From Tribonema minus (taxonomy: Eukaryota; Sar; Xanthophyceae; Tribonematales; Tribonemataceae), in contig JAFCMP010000017.1 of assembly GCA_017506865.1 (NCBI GenBank), forward strand, positions 186,001 through 250,000: 64,000 nucleotides of DNA, written 5' to 3'. The notes below the pieces were generated by a model, which was not told the origin of the DNA, ran no database searches, and was given only the letters and a program-made list of their open reading frames with translations. Both the position numbers and the translations under genes were made by a program. Below are positions 12,401 through 22,423 of this stretch, in pieces (the first letter of the stretch is position 1; each line of letters starts with the position of its first letter).

Positions 12401-13701
12401 ACACAACATTATACTACTGCGTAACAAACGCGCACCTGCGCCTCGCGGTTCGCCAGCTGCGCGTTCAGGAAGTCCGCGTGCCCCTGCAGCTGCTCGACGA
12501 TGCGCCGGTTGGCGGCGGCGGCGTCGCGCGCGCCCGCCGCCGCCGCGCCCCTCCCCCCGTCCAGCTGCCGCCGCAGCCGCTCGACCTCTGCGTCGCGCGC
12601 CGCCGCCCCCGCGCTCGCGCGCGCTGCCTCCGCCTCCAGCGCGTCGCACCTCCGCCGCGCCTCCGCCAGCTGCCGCCGCAGTGCCGCCGCCGCGTCCTCC
12701 GCCGCCGCCGCCGCCGCGCGCCCCGCCGCCGCCGCCGCCGTCGCCGCGCCTGCACTCTCGCTGTCGCTGGCGCGGCCGTCATCGTTGGCGGCGGCGGCGT
12801 GCGCGGCGGCGTCGCCGCCCACGACGGCCGCGGCGGCGGCAGCGGCGGCGGCGGTGGCGTCGCCGTCCAGCGTGCGGCGCAGCGCCCCCTGCAGCGCCTC
12901 ACAGCGGCGCTTGGTCTCCTCGAGCGCGGCGTCGCGCTGCTGCAGCGCGCCGCGCAGCTCGGCGAGCTCCGCGGTGAGGCGGCTGCGCTCGAGGAGCGCG
13001 GCGCGGTCGCGCGCGCTCGCGTCCTCCGCGGCCTTGATGAGGCGCTGGTGCAGCGCGTTGTTCTCTCGCACGAGTCTGCAGAGAAATGGGTGGGGGTTCG
13101 GTGCATTGTGTGCGCAGGGTGTGTAGGCGTGAGCGTAGCGCTGGATGGGATGCATGCTTTTTTGCTTAGAGCGGGTGAAGAGAGGCAAGGCGGATGCTGC
13201 AAGCCGCTTGGTGCCTACTGCTGCAGCTGCTGCTGCAGAACCTGCTGACCCTCCCGAAGTAAATGACAAGACAGAACCCGAGAGGTACCAAGTCCATGCT
13301 CTGCTGGTCGTTCAAGCCATCGTTTGTCAGGCGTTCTAGAGAGGAGGCGACTTTTCCAAGAAGCGCACCGGCGCATGTGCAAAGCATGATCTTTTTGGCT
13401 TTGACATCGATGGGCTGTAAGAAAGGTCGCTATCACTAGTCGCAGACAGAACGTACCTGGCATTGTCCTTCTTCAGAGGGAATAGCTGGCCCTGACTGAT
13501 CGCCAAGTCATGTGCTGTGGCCTCCTCTTTGGCATGAAGCCGTTCATAGCTCTCCGTGGTGGCCAGCAGGTCCGAGAAGAGACGAGTCACCAACGCCATC
13601 GAGTCTGGCCCGAATGGCTCATCGTACTCCACCGCCTGCAGCCGCTCCCTCAGATCCGACATTCGCTTCGACAAGTTGCCGCCTTGCACCTCCTCGACCA
13701 T
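417..13701 (-). CDS. CEP135: CEP135/Bld10-like centriolar coiled-coil protein (3' end outside window)
   Basis: Fifteen minus-strand exons, all closing in phase, give 977 codons: 13457-13701, 12436-13075, 11312-11532, 10569-10787, 9055-9154, 8415-8462 (a 48-bp exon), 7736-7888, 7324-7390, 6431-6660, 5635-5757, 4721-4879, 3863-3984, 2742-2937, 1239-1433 and 417-629. The ATG is at 13701. The first ~110 residues match the conserved CEP135/Bld10 N terminus: LRERL near residue 18, LVTRLFSDLLATTES near 37-51, then RLVRENNALHQRL across the exon 1/2 junction. The rest is Ala/Arg/Glu-rich coiled coil with a Gly/Ser linker at the end of exon 3. Exon 15 carries LDADRDDLQ. CEP135/Bld10 is a cartwheel and centriole-wall protein needed for basal-body assembly. 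No stop is reached, so the gene continues past position 1. Exon 14's donor (GAG|GTGCGC) is the least certain. Family assignment rests mainly on the N terminus. Confidence 0.83.
907..927. repeat. Poly-G run in a CEP135-like intron
   Basis: About 20 consecutive G on the plus strand, read as poly-C on the transcribed minus strand. Similar runs occur near 2997-3033, 11606-11627, 23868-23886, 36468-36490 and 58436-58457. Confidence 0.9.
1734..1855. repeat. Degenerate TTAGGG-type telomeric repeats in an intron
   Basis: Several GGTTAGGG/GTTAGGG units occur around 1734-1750 and 1828-1852, inside the CEP135-like intron between exons 13 and 14. Units are interrupted and diverged. Other tracts lie at about 4474-4488, 4578-4595, 4677-4702, 5028-5040, 5888-5910, 6050-6068 and 39864-39890. 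Confidence 0.75.
2291..2740 (-). repeat. Array of duplicated donor edges of CEP135-like exon 13
   Basis: The end of exon 13 (2742-2937) plus its GTGACG donor is repeated about six more times in the downstream intron. Copies start near 2295, 2356, 2445, 2505, 2573 and 2635, spaced about 60-100 bp. Each copy carries TGCTGCTCAGCGCTCAGCG followed by a variant of GGAGCGCTGCC (plus strand). Copies differ by substitutions and short indels, so this is not an assembly echo. Only the copy joined to the full exon keeps the coiled-coil frame. Confidence 0.85.
3240..3862. repeat. Degenerate minisatellite plus a copy of the exon 12 donor edge
   Basis: A diverged repeat built around CCAGGGGTATGTAT and AGGGGTAGGCA recurs roughly every 60-80 bp in the intron downstream of exon 12 of the CEP135-like gene. 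Within it, 3715-3755 is a second copy of the last ~35 bases of exon 12 (GGCGGTCCTGCGCTCCTCC-type sequence), about 141 bp from the genuine edge at 3863. Confidence 0.75.
4565..4720. repeat. Duplicated donor edge of exon 11 flanked by CCCTAA tracts
   Basis: About 105 bp containing the 3' end of CEP135-like exon 11 with its donor, starting CACAACGCACCTGAGCG, occurs at about 4602-4680 and again as the real edge at 4711-4790 (period 109 bp). Each copy is preceded by CCCTAACCCTAA telomere-like sequence (4578-4595 and 4677-4702). The copy carries a different middle section and is not needed for the reading frame. Confidence 0.85.
4885..5380. repeat. Array of duplicated acceptor edges of exon 11
   Basis: The genuine acceptor edge of exon 11 (4861-4885, CACGGCAAGCGACTGCAG) is followed by four diverged copies of the same edge near 4980, 5116, 5222 and 5328, spaced 106-136 bp. 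They contain variants of CACAGCAAGCGCCTGCGA. Degenerate TTAGGG units lie between copies. With the donor-side duplication at 4565-4720, both sides of this exon are duplicated. Confidence 0.8.
6296..6345. repeat. Copy of the exon 9 donor edge of the CEP135-like gene
   Basis: TCACCTGCCGCGCGCGCG at about 6297 repeats the genuine exon 9 edge and donor at 6427, followed here by a C-rich run instead of the exon body. The distance is about 130 bp. Confidence 0.7.
9243..9360. repeat. Tandem copy of the acceptor edge of exon 5 of the CEP135-like gene
   Basis: About 118 bp covering the start of exon 5, its acceptor and upstream intron (9130-9242) is repeated directly at 9243-9360, including the shared word GGCAGTTACATTAATGTAA or close variants. 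The copy lacks the rest of the exon. Confidence 0.85.
9930..10560. repeat. Array of duplicated donor edges of exon 4, period about 164 bp
   Basis: The genuine edge of exon 4 at 10561-10630 (TCACCTGAGCCGCTGCACT on plus) is repeated with variation near 10397, 10233, 10098 and 9934. The first two spacings are 164 bp. Each copy keeps the donor-side CCTGAGCCGCTGC core and part of the coding edge (CGCCAGCAGCTC, CGCCCCCAGCA), followed by CCCTAACC-like intron sequence. The copies are progressively more diverged away from the exon. Confidence 0.85.
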
Positions 13702-14244
13702 TTTCTGTGCGAGAACTTTAGGCTTGGTGTAGGGTCAACGGCGCGATGGCAGGCAGAATGTGAATTCGTATCCTTGTCACTAGTTACCGATTGCTACACC
13801 ATGCCATGCTATCTGCTGTCCACAGCTGAGCTCGCGCCTGACATTTGAATCACCGACCAACTGCCAAAAACTGTTGAAGTTGGAGGCCTGCAACTTCGAC
13901 ACCGCGACACCGCTGGGATTATTGGATTCGGGTGTCGTGCACCATGATGCGGATTTGCGCATTGGGATGATGAGAAGTGGTGTATTGGCAACGGCCACAC
14001 AGGATAGTACCGTGTGAGCAAATCAACCACAAGTAGTGTCATCTATGCACTTGATACCCCCTCAGATGTGCTGCTGGTGATATGGAGCAAGTAGATATAG
14101 AATGTCGAGGCATCCGGCCGTCCTGCGCATATTTTCTATGCCCAGCTCAACTTGTCATGCAAAGCTCACATCTGCATGCCACAGCAAACAAGACACACAG
14201 ATAAGCAAACCAGTGACGACATTTCCAGGGTGTGTGCAGCGTAA
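13702..14244. other. Intergenic: CEP135-like promoter and methyltransferase 3' flank
   Basis: A 543-base gap between two minus-strand genes. It contains GTTGAAGTTGG near 13877 but no coding pattern, tRNA or recognisable transposon. The 3' flank of the methyltransferase (just below 14245) shows no TGTAA polyadenylation word of the green-algal type. Confidence 0.5.
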
Positions 14245-15890
14245 CTATGTGCCATTAGGTTTTTGTACATGATGTCTGTACACACGGACATTGCCGCGCT
14301 GCGCCACGGGCTGCCAGTCCGGTAGCGCAAAGCGATACAGCACCACATGCGTTCCTTCGCGCATCTCTCTCCGCACCTTGCATGCATACATGGAACAACC
14401 AGGAGAAGCAGCAGCAGACAGAGAGCAATGAGTTGCGCAAGCATGCAGCAATTGGATGGTGCTATGTGTTTTTAACTGCTGCGACTTGGCAATTGCAGCA
14501 AGGCCGCGAACCTGCACACCGCCGTGAATGCAAAACTGTGCATTACTGGGCGCCTGTACTTCCTAGTAGCGGGAGTACTACAGAGTCACTAGCATGTGCT
14601 GGGTGAGCTGCCGTTACGGCAGGCCATGCGCACCATGACGTTACACAGATTCTGGTCATTCGGTTTGAGTCCAAGGTGATGTTTTGCGTCACAGATACAA
14701 TATACATAAGTAAATTGGACATACTCTTTCTGCTATGTAAAGTCTAGTGCCGATGCGTCTCCGACAGTGACGAAAGCCATGTAATAATGAGAAAAGCTAT
14801 GTGCTCCTGTCAACATGTGCAGTAGGTGGGTCTTGAGGTAGTCCTTGCAGTATTGTCAGTATTGCACCACACCCAGCTGTGTATCAGCGCACACGCAATC
14901 CCTGCTGAGGGTTTGCTCTGCCACACGCACACGTTTCGTAATTGGGGACGGGTAGCAACCGCAAAACTGTGAAAAAACATTCACTTTGCTCCTATACGCA
15001 CACATGCAGACGACCCCCGGCGTGCAGTTTCACTACTGCTAGGGAATTTGTCATGATAAACAGAGCCAAAATGAACCGGAGCATCACCTTGTCAGCCAGG
15101 CGCGGCATCAGCGACGGCACGCCGAAGCACATGACCACATCGTACGGCGCCAGGGGCACCGCGAACATGTTGCCCCAGGAGAACGTCGCTTTGACGCGCG
15201 CCCGCCGCGCTTGCAAGCGGCTCCAGAGCACCAGCGCAGGATTGAGCTCCACTCCATGCGCTGCGTAGCCGCGCCGCGCTGCCTCTATTACCGCACAGCC
15301 GTCGCCTGTGCACAACGAGATGCGGCGTTGATGTCCGTTGGCGTGCAAGTGGCTGTGCGGCCTGGAATCCTGGGTAGTGGCCGCATTGCAGGTGCTGCCA
15401 GGTGCATGCATGCACACGCACTCGTTGAGCGACTTGCTCTGCATGCCCTGACACCGAGCATGTCTGATGGAAGTCAGCAAGTGTTGAACCTGGTCTGTGC
15501 CTGAAATTTCCACATGAACAAAAATGGTTGCACTGCTGCGCTCCTGTGCTGGCACTGCTAACAATCTGTCTCACCTGAACCAAGATCCACAAACGTGCCA
15601 GTGGCTCTGCCTGCACTCCTTGCCTCACTCAGCAGTGCGAATACTTCACTGAGCTGATGTTGAGGGGTTTGCATCCATGGCAGCGCACCGAAGACGCGCT
15701 TGGGCAGCCATGGAACCACGAGGAAGGGCAGCAAAGCGACTGAAGCTGCGGCAGTGGCCCCCGCTAGGCCCCAAAAAGCGTAGGTGCCCGCCCGATGCGA
15801 TGCACCTCTGCTTGATGAGGCTTCGCTCGCCAGCTCCTGCAAGCGCGCTTCGACCTGCCGCTCATCCTCTTCGTCAATCCCACTGCGCAT
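14245..15890 (-). CDS. ATPSCKMT: FAM173/ATPSCKMT-like protein-lysine methyltransferase
   Basis: Three exons, 15575-15890, 15088-15305 and 14245-14376, join in phase to 221 residues, the usual size for this family. A hydrophobic segment at about residues 37-60 (WGLAGATAAASVALLPFLV) is a likely membrane anchor. It is followed by the class I SAM-binding motif FVDLGSGDG across the exon 1/2 junction, then GVELNP. The C-terminal exon contains VVLYRFALPDWQP, matching the family's end. Human ATPSCKMT trimethylates the ATP synthase c subunit in mitochondria; the same role here is inferred from family, not shown. The ATG at 15890 was chosen because the reading frame upstream holds only GTG. It shares a 272-bp head-to-head promoter with PRPF38A. 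Confidence 0.85.
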
Positions 15891-16162
15891 CACAACAAAA
15901 CGTCTCGCGGGCTGCGTTCAATCTGGCAATGACATCATGCCCTGCAAGAGATCGTTCCTTGGCTCAAACCTCAAGTACTTGAAGTGGCTTGAGTTTGAGC
16001 TGAAGGAGAGCCCTCCAGCGCTGCCTGAGCAGCAGGAAGAAGCAGCTGGTCTTGCTGGCGACTTCTCCTTCCACTGGAGTACGCTGAGAGGCGCACCAGG
16101 GTTTATCCGCCATTCGATTTGGGTTTTGCAGGCAGCACAGCTATATCTGAAAGCAGGGCACC
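15891..16162. promoter_or_regulatory. Shared 272-bp head-to-head promoter, methyltransferase / PRPF38A
   Basis: The interval between two divergent ATGs contains CTCAAGTACTTGAAGTGG near 15970, a palindromic form of the ACTTCAA/TTGAAGT word found across the window. No TATA box is evident. Promoter function is inferred only from position. Confidence 0.5.
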
Positions 16163-18525
16163 ATGGCGAACACTACAGATCCGTTCGCGATCAGCGTGCA
16201 TGGCACCAACCCGCAGTATCTGGTGGAGAAGATCACCCGCACCAAGATCTACAACAGTCAGTACTGGAAGGAGCACTGCTTTGGCCTCACAGCTGAGGGC
16301 ATCGTTGAGAAAGCCGTGGATCTCAAGTATGTGGGGGGCAGCTACGGAGGCAATGCCAGGCCCAGCAAATTCCTGTGCCTGGTCCTCAAGATGCTGCAGT
16401 TGCAGCCCGAGAAGGACATCGTCATAGAGTTCATCAAGAACGAGGAGTTCAAGTACGTGCGCGTCCTGGGGGCCTTCTACATGAGACTAGTGGGCCGGCC
16501 CATCGACATCTACCAGTACCTGGAGCCCCTCTATAACGACTACCGCAAGGTCAGGGTGCGCCAGACCATGGGGTGGGCCATGAAGCACGTCGACGAGATC
16601 ATCGACGAGCTGCTGCGCGGCGATCACTCGTTCGACATCGCCCTCCCCCACCTCCCCAAGAGGGGCGCGCTGGAGGAGACGGGCGCGCTCAAGCCGCGCA
16701 TCAGCGTGCTCGAGGACGCCTGGGAGGAGGAGGAGCTCGTCGCGCAGGCCGCCGAGGAGGCGGCGGCGGCGGAGCGCGCGGCCATCGCGGATGCCAAGGC
16801 GGCGGAGGCGGCGGCGGAGGCGGAGCGCCGCGCGGAGCAGGACGCGGAACGCGCCAAGCACGCCGCCGAGAGGGAGGAGCGGGACAAGGAGCGGCGCCGC
16901 AGGCACGAGCCTGCGGTGAACGGCGGCGGCGGCGGCAACAGCGACGGCGAGGAGCGCGATGAGCGGCACCGGCGGCACCGCGGCGACGACGGCGGCGAGC
17001 GTCGCGACGGCGAGCGGCGCGAGTCCAGCAGGGAGAGGGGGGACGCTGGCACCGCTGCCGCCGCCGCTGCCGCCCCTGCCGAGAGCGGGGGGGACAAGGA
17101 GCGCGGACGCAGCGCGGAGCGCGGGCGCGGCCCCAGCGCGGAGCGCGAGCGCAGCGCCAGCGGCGCGCGCAGCGACATGAGCGTGGACAGCGGCGACCCG
17201 CGCGGCCGCAGCCGCAGCGCCAGCGGCGACCGCATGAGCCTCGACAGCGAGCGCGAGCGCGCAAAGAGCAAGAGCCGCAGCGCGGAGCGCAGCGGCAGCG
17301 CCGCACGTGCGCGCAGCCACAGCCGCAGCAGCAGCGGCGCGGCCGGCCGTTCGCGGGAGCGCGACGGCAGCCGCGACCGCGCTCGGGACAAGGAGAAGGA
17401 GAGGGAGCGGGCGCGGGACAAAGAACGCGCACGCGAGAAAGAACGCGCCAAGGAAAGGGAGCGTGCACGGGAGAAGGACTCGGAGGCCGAGCGCGACCGC
17501 CGCCGCCGCGACGGCGACCGCGACCGCAGGCGCGGCGGCAGCCGCTCGCCCGCGCGCCGCGACAGGAGCGCGGAGCGGCGGCGCGACAGGAGCGCCGACC
17601 GGCGGCGGCGGCGCGATGACGACAGGGAGGCGGGCCGACGCAGCAGCAAGGACAGACACGCCGACAGGCGGCGGGAGAGCGACCGGCATGCAGACGACCG
17701 GCGTGGCGGCGGCGGCGGCGGCGGCGACGGCGGCGCCAGCAGTCGCCGCGACCGCGATCGCCGGCGCGGCCGCAGCGGCAGCGCGGACCGCGACGACCGC
17801 AAGCGCGCGCGGCGCGACAGCAGGAGCCGCAGCCGCAGCCGGCGGCGCCACGAGGAGCGCAGCGCAAGCCGCGCGCGGCGCGAAAGGAAGTCGCGCAAGG
17901 ACGCCAGCCGCTCGCGCTCGCCGGCGCGGCGCGGAGGCGGTCGCGACGAGACGCGGCGCGGCCGCCGCGAGCGCAGTCGCAGCGGCAGCGCGCCGACGGA
18001 CGACCGTCAGCGGCGGCGGCGGCGCGACGGCGGCGGCGCGAGCAAGGAACGCAGCCGCAGCCGCAGCGCATCGCGGCAGCGCAAGCGCCGTGACAAGGAC
18101 GAGGACGGGGGAGGGTCGCTGCGGCGGAAGCGCGGGGTGTCTGCGGAAGGCAGCGAGCGCGGCGGCGGCGGCGGCGCGCGCGCGAGAGCGGCCGCAGCAG
18201 CAGGCGGAAGCACCGCGACAGCGAGGACGCGGAAGACGCGCGCGAGGCGCGGCCGCAGGAGGGCGCCGCTGCCGCCGGCAGCGATGCCGAGGCGCCGCCG
18301 TCGCGGCGCGGCGACAAGCGGGTGGCGGAAGCCAGTGCGAAGGAGACGACGACGCGGAAGGAGAAGAAGCCTAAAGGGCACTCGCTGTTCAAGAAGCAGA
18401 AGGGGGACACGTCGGACGGTGAGGGTGGGGGCGGGGGCGCTGCGGGCGGCAAGGTCGCGGAGGGCAGCGTTGAGTACTGGAACCTGGAGCGCGCCAAGCT
18501 GGGTCTTAAGCCCCTCAAGGGCTAG
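16163..18525 (+). CDS. PRPF38A: PRPF38A pre-mRNA splicing factor, with an apparent frameshift in the RS tail
   Basis: PRPF38A is a U4/U6.U5 tri-snRNP-linked factor needed for spliceosome activation. Residues 1-190 match it closely, with HGTNPQYLVEKITRTKIY near 14-31, YWKEHCFGLTAE, FLCLVLKMLQLQPEKDI and YLEPLYNDYRKVR. A very long Arg/Ser/Asp/Glu-rich tail follows, longer than the human protein's. The gene has no intron before the break, unlike most neighbours. From about 18181 the plausible tail is in another frame: SSRRKHRDSED, then GHSLFKKQKGD and a conserved-looking end YWNLERAKLGLKPLKG, stopping at 18525. The original frame instead runs to 18568 through biased Arg/Ala sequence. The switch lies in the GGC/GCGCGCGC run at 18160-18185, so an indel or sequencing error is likelier than an intron. 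The ATG has a good context (CACCATGG). Confidence 0.93.
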
Positions 18526-19297
18526 GCCAGTTGAAGTACTTCTTGAAGTATTACAAAAGGGCGCTTAGGCCGCTTGAAGTGGGGCATGGCGCGGCGCGCT
18601 CGATGACGCCGTGCACGTTTTGACCAAGCGCTGCCGACCCAGCATGGACAGAAAGCGCGCGCGCGCTCGCGTGCCGTCGGCGGTTCGCGGTCTGCGCTCT
18701 ATTGCTGCACTGCTAGGGCTTGTAGGGCTCTCGGCAGCTGTGTGCGTAGTGCGTCATGATGACGTACAGTAGGCAGTGCACACAGGGAGGCTGCGCCACG
18801 GACAAGTCAGTTGCGTTTGTGCTGCTTTGCATGGCCTGCCTCCGCTTTGCGCAGGCATGCATGTGGCGCAAGCAGGCGCCGTATGAGCACGCCGTTAACA
18901 CAAACACAGCCCTGCGCATTCGTGTACCACCAAAGCTCTCTTTCAGTCGTCATTGTTGTGTGTTGGGATCTGTGCTGTGTTGCTCTGTGTAGCTGGAACT
19001 TGTCGCCGTGGAATAGGTGCCCGCCATGCGCAGTGAGGCTGCATCTTGGCAGTGGCATCAGGAAAAAAGCTCGCGCGTTGACAAAACGCCGTTTTTTACA
19101 AGTGTGCTGATGCTCATTGAGTCCTGACATGAACGTCACTGCGCGCGACATACGTGCAGACATGATGATACCCTGCTGACATCCAAACGTCATGATGCCG
19201 CGCTGGGTAGACATGCGGACACACGTGCATTGTGGCACCGTGGCCGCGATCTCAGCATGGTGCAGCGTCTGCCAACAGCCTCCCCCTGTCAGAGCTC
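18526..19297. other. Convergent intergenic region, PRPF38A / ADAT1
   Basis: About 770 bases between the 3' ends of two converging genes. Directly after the PRPF38A stop lie four TTGAAGT words (18531-18580). The rest has no coding signature, RNA gene or clear transposon. Confidence 0.5.
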
Positions 19298-22110
19298 TCA
19301 GTGCACGGATGATGTCGGCAACACTACAGTGCCAGAGTCGGATTGCGCGCTCTCAGGCGCAGCGGCGCCTGCAGCGGCGGCGCCCGCTGCTGCTACTGCT
19401 GCAGCAACCGCAGGCACTGACGGCGCAGAAGCAGCCTCTATGACAAATGCCTCTTGCACAGGGTCTGTCACGAGCCAGCCTCGGAAAGGCGCGGATTCCA
19501 GGAGCGCCTGGCGCTGAGCGTTTGCGCTTTCGCATGCCGTCGCTTTCGCTGCAGCATACGTCAGCCCTGCAAGCGCCGCAGCTATCATGTCAGCCGCAGC
19601 GGTCCCCTCACTGCTGCCGCCGCCGCCATTGGCGCGTGCTCCGCCGTTGCTGCGGCTGTCGCCGCTGCTGCCGCCGCCGCCACGGCTGCTGCCGGCGCCG
19701 CCGCTGCTGCCTGGCTTGCCGACCGCCTTGCCGTCACCACTGCTGCCGCAGAGGCCCTCAAATATGCACACCTTGCAGAGGCGCGAGCGCGATGCCGCGT
19801 TGATGCGCCGTCCCTGCCGCCGCCCCAGCGCTCCGAGCGTAACTTCCGCCTCGCCGGGGGCGCCGGTGCTGCGCTGCGGCAGCGGCGCAGCGGCGGCGGC
19901 GCCGAACGGCAGCCACCAGTTGAGGCAGAAGCCGCAGGGTATCGGGCGCGCCGCTGCGGCATCAGCGCCGGATGCGAGCGCAGCCGCCTGCTGCTGCTGC
20001 GCCAGCAGCTTGCCGCGGTTGTACTGTGCTTCGACTATGTACAGCTCCAGGGCTTGCGCAGCAGCAGCGGCGGCAGCAGCAGCGGCAGCTGCGTCAGTGC
20101 CATCAGCGATGTCTGAACCAGGGATCGCCGGCGTGCTGGCAGCGACAGCGGTGGCAGCAGCGACAGCGGCGGCGGCGCGGTCGCAGATGGCGCGGCGCAT
20201 GGCAGCGCGCTGCGCGTCGGGCGCGGCGCGCGCATCGGCGCTGACGGTGACAGAGCTCAGCAGCACGGGTTCCAGCCAGCGTCGCAGCAGGCGCCCCTGC
20301 AGCCCGAGCACCGCCCAGCGCGCCAGCTTGTCACTGCAGGACATGCTGCACGGCGCGCGTGCACAAAGTAATGGGAGGGCTGTGGTTAGGAGGGTGTTGG
20401 GTGACTGACAGGCGCAGCGTGGGGCGGCGGTGCTACGTGGCAGCCGTATAATGGCGTCAATGTTGAACATGGACAAAGCGGCAGCTGCAGCGACTGCGGC
20501 ATAGCGCCGGGGAACCGCGCACTGGCCACTGCCAGATGGTGAAGACGAGGACTTTGATCGCTGTGTGACGTGCATTTCAGCGTGCACACCCTCATGCAAG
20601 ATGCTCATCAAGATGCTCAGCAATGGGTAGACCACCACATCATATGTCCAGGACATTGACTGGCATGGCACTGCCGACAGGCGCAAGGCGGGCGGCATGG
20701 CCACTAGAACGCCACCATTGCTGCAGATCGAGCTGCATGTTCCCTCCACATCACACAGCCTGGCGCTCGAGCGTGCCACGCACCAGCGTACCCAAGGCAC
20801 TCGGTGGTTGGCTGCTGATGACGCCACAAGCAATTTCTCCAACACGGCACATCCTCACCTCTCAGTGCGGTCTTCCGGCCGCAGGTCGCTGCGGCCCGAC
20901 TTCAACCGCAACTGCCCCACCGCCTGCCGCACTTCCCGCTCCAGCGTCAGCGCCTTGGCTCCCGTGTACGCCATCGCCACTGCACCCGCTGCGTGCGCAC
21001 CACTGCCACCCTGGCCGCCAGCCACCACATCGCCGTTCTCTGCAGTTACAGCCATTGTGGCGCCATCGCTTGGCAGCCCTGAGCCCTCGGTGCTGTCCCC
21101 GTTCAACTTTGGTTTCTTAGCGTGCGGTGCATCACCTGCGCCGCTGTTGTTGGCGCGCTTCAGCGGACATGTAGGGCTGTTGACACTATGCGAGGCGGCT
21201 GCGGGGGCGGGAACCATGGTGGCTGCTGCTACAGACACTGCTCTTGCCGCTGGCACTGAGGCCGCCGCCGGCAGCGCAGTACCAGTGTGTGCTGCTCCTG
21301 CAGCGGCAGCAGGCGCTCCTGCCGCCGCCAGCAGTGGCGCTGGTGCTGGCAATTGAGTTGCATCCAGTGCTGCTTCTGCAGTTGCCGTGTCGGCACGCGC
21401 TGCCGCTTCCACCGCTGCAGGCGGCGAATCTGCAACGCGCGGGTAGATGGACGCATCGCCGCATGGCGGCTCGCTGATGTACAGGTGCAGCCTGTGGCCG
21501 CGCCTCAGCCTGAAGCGCCCCTCCACGCCGGTGCTTTCCAGAAAGTTCCTGGAGTCGTCGCTGCCACCGGCGCGTGTGAGAGCTGCGCGCAGGTGCTCTC
21601 CCAGCAGCCTCACCAGGCACCGCCGCGCCAGCACCTCGGCGTGAGAGTCGTGCACGATGGAGCCGTCCGGCGGCAGCTTGCTCTGGCCCATGCACTTGGT
21701 GCCTGTCGCCAGAGCTATCACGGCCAGCGGGGCGTCGGCGCTGGAGGTTTGCTGCGCAGGCAGAGATGTGTGGCAGTCGATGAGGCAGTGGCGCTGTTCT
21801 TGGGCAGGGATGGTGATATGTGTGTGTGTGTTGACGGGTGCGGGCAAGCCTGTGCAGTATTGAGCATTTGTCTCAATGTAAAGGAGCACAGGCGACTCTT
21901 GGAGGCTGAAGTTGGGTTCCTGACTGCATTTGTGGTGAGAGCAACACACGCAGACAAATGTGTTCCTCGTGTTCCTCATTGCAGCTCCACAGTTACCTCA
22001 AGCACGAGGCCAGCCAGCACTGTATACTCCCGACCCTGAGGCTTGCCAGTCTTTGGCAGCTGAGAGTAACGCTGAAGCACCGCTGCCGCCACTTCATCGC
22101 CGAGTGCCAT
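19298..22110 (-). CDS. ADAT1: tRNA-specific adenosine deaminase 1 (ADAT1)
   Basis: Three exons, 21997-22110, 20859-21751 and 19298-20345, give 684 residues. ADAT1 deaminates A37 of tRNA-Ala to inosine. The N terminus has LPKTGKPQGREYTVLAGLV as in ADAT1. The deaminase core shows HDSHAEVLARR (zinc His75, proton-shuttling Glu77), SEPPCGDAS (zinc Cys135) and MSCSDKLARW (zinc Cys339), the last created exactly at the exon 2/3 junction. Near the end, EVTLGALGRRQG and SRLCKVCIF match the family. The protein is longer than human ADAT1 (502 residues) because of Ala/Gly/Ser-rich inserts at roughly 170-290, 410-440 and 520-560. Catalytic residues are all present. Its 5' end faces PLRG1 across a 313-bp gap. 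Confidence 0.93.
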
Positions 22111-22423
22111 CGCTGCAGCTCACTGCGCGAAGGCGCAGAAGTTGTTGTGCATAGTTCAACAGAGCGCGTCGCCCTGCATCGCACGCATTGCCGGTCCGTG
22201 ACTCTTATCTTGCTTTTTCTTCTTTTTCCAGTTTCACCAACTTCAAGCACCGACTTGAACTAATCACGCCTGGAGAAAGAAACACACAGCATTGTAGCTA
22301 CACGGGGCTGAGATTCTTGGCTTCCTTGACCTCTGCTTTTGACAGCATAGCTTAGTGGTTCGAGTCTCGAATCCCAGGATCTTGCTGCTACTCATAATCC
22401 AGTCCTGCCATACACAGGCCAAG
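22111..22423. promoter_or_regulatory. Shared head-to-head promoter, ADAT1 / PLRG1
   Basis: A 313-base divergent interval. It contains CAACTTCAAGCACCGACTTG at 22239-22258, with two half-sites of the recurrent AACTTCAA word. At 22348-22368 lies a tRNA-like fragment (A-box-like TAGCTTAGTGG overlapping GGTTCGAGTCTC) that cannot form a full tRNA. Confidence 0.5.

Noticed and set aside
15784-16296. Plus-strand frame overlapping the start of PRPF38A
   Set aside because: It lies in the shared promoter and in a different frame from the conserved PRPF38A start, with no motif.
16487-18518. Long antisense open frames (454, 424 and 605 codons) opposite PRPF38A
   Set aside because: They mirror the RS/GC-rich coding strand; translations are Ala/Arg/Pro-biased with no motif, while the plus strand is clearly PRPF38A.
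22341-22390. tRNA gene upstream of PLRG1
   Set aside because: A-box-like and B-box-like words overlap instead of being separated, and no cloverleaf can be formed.
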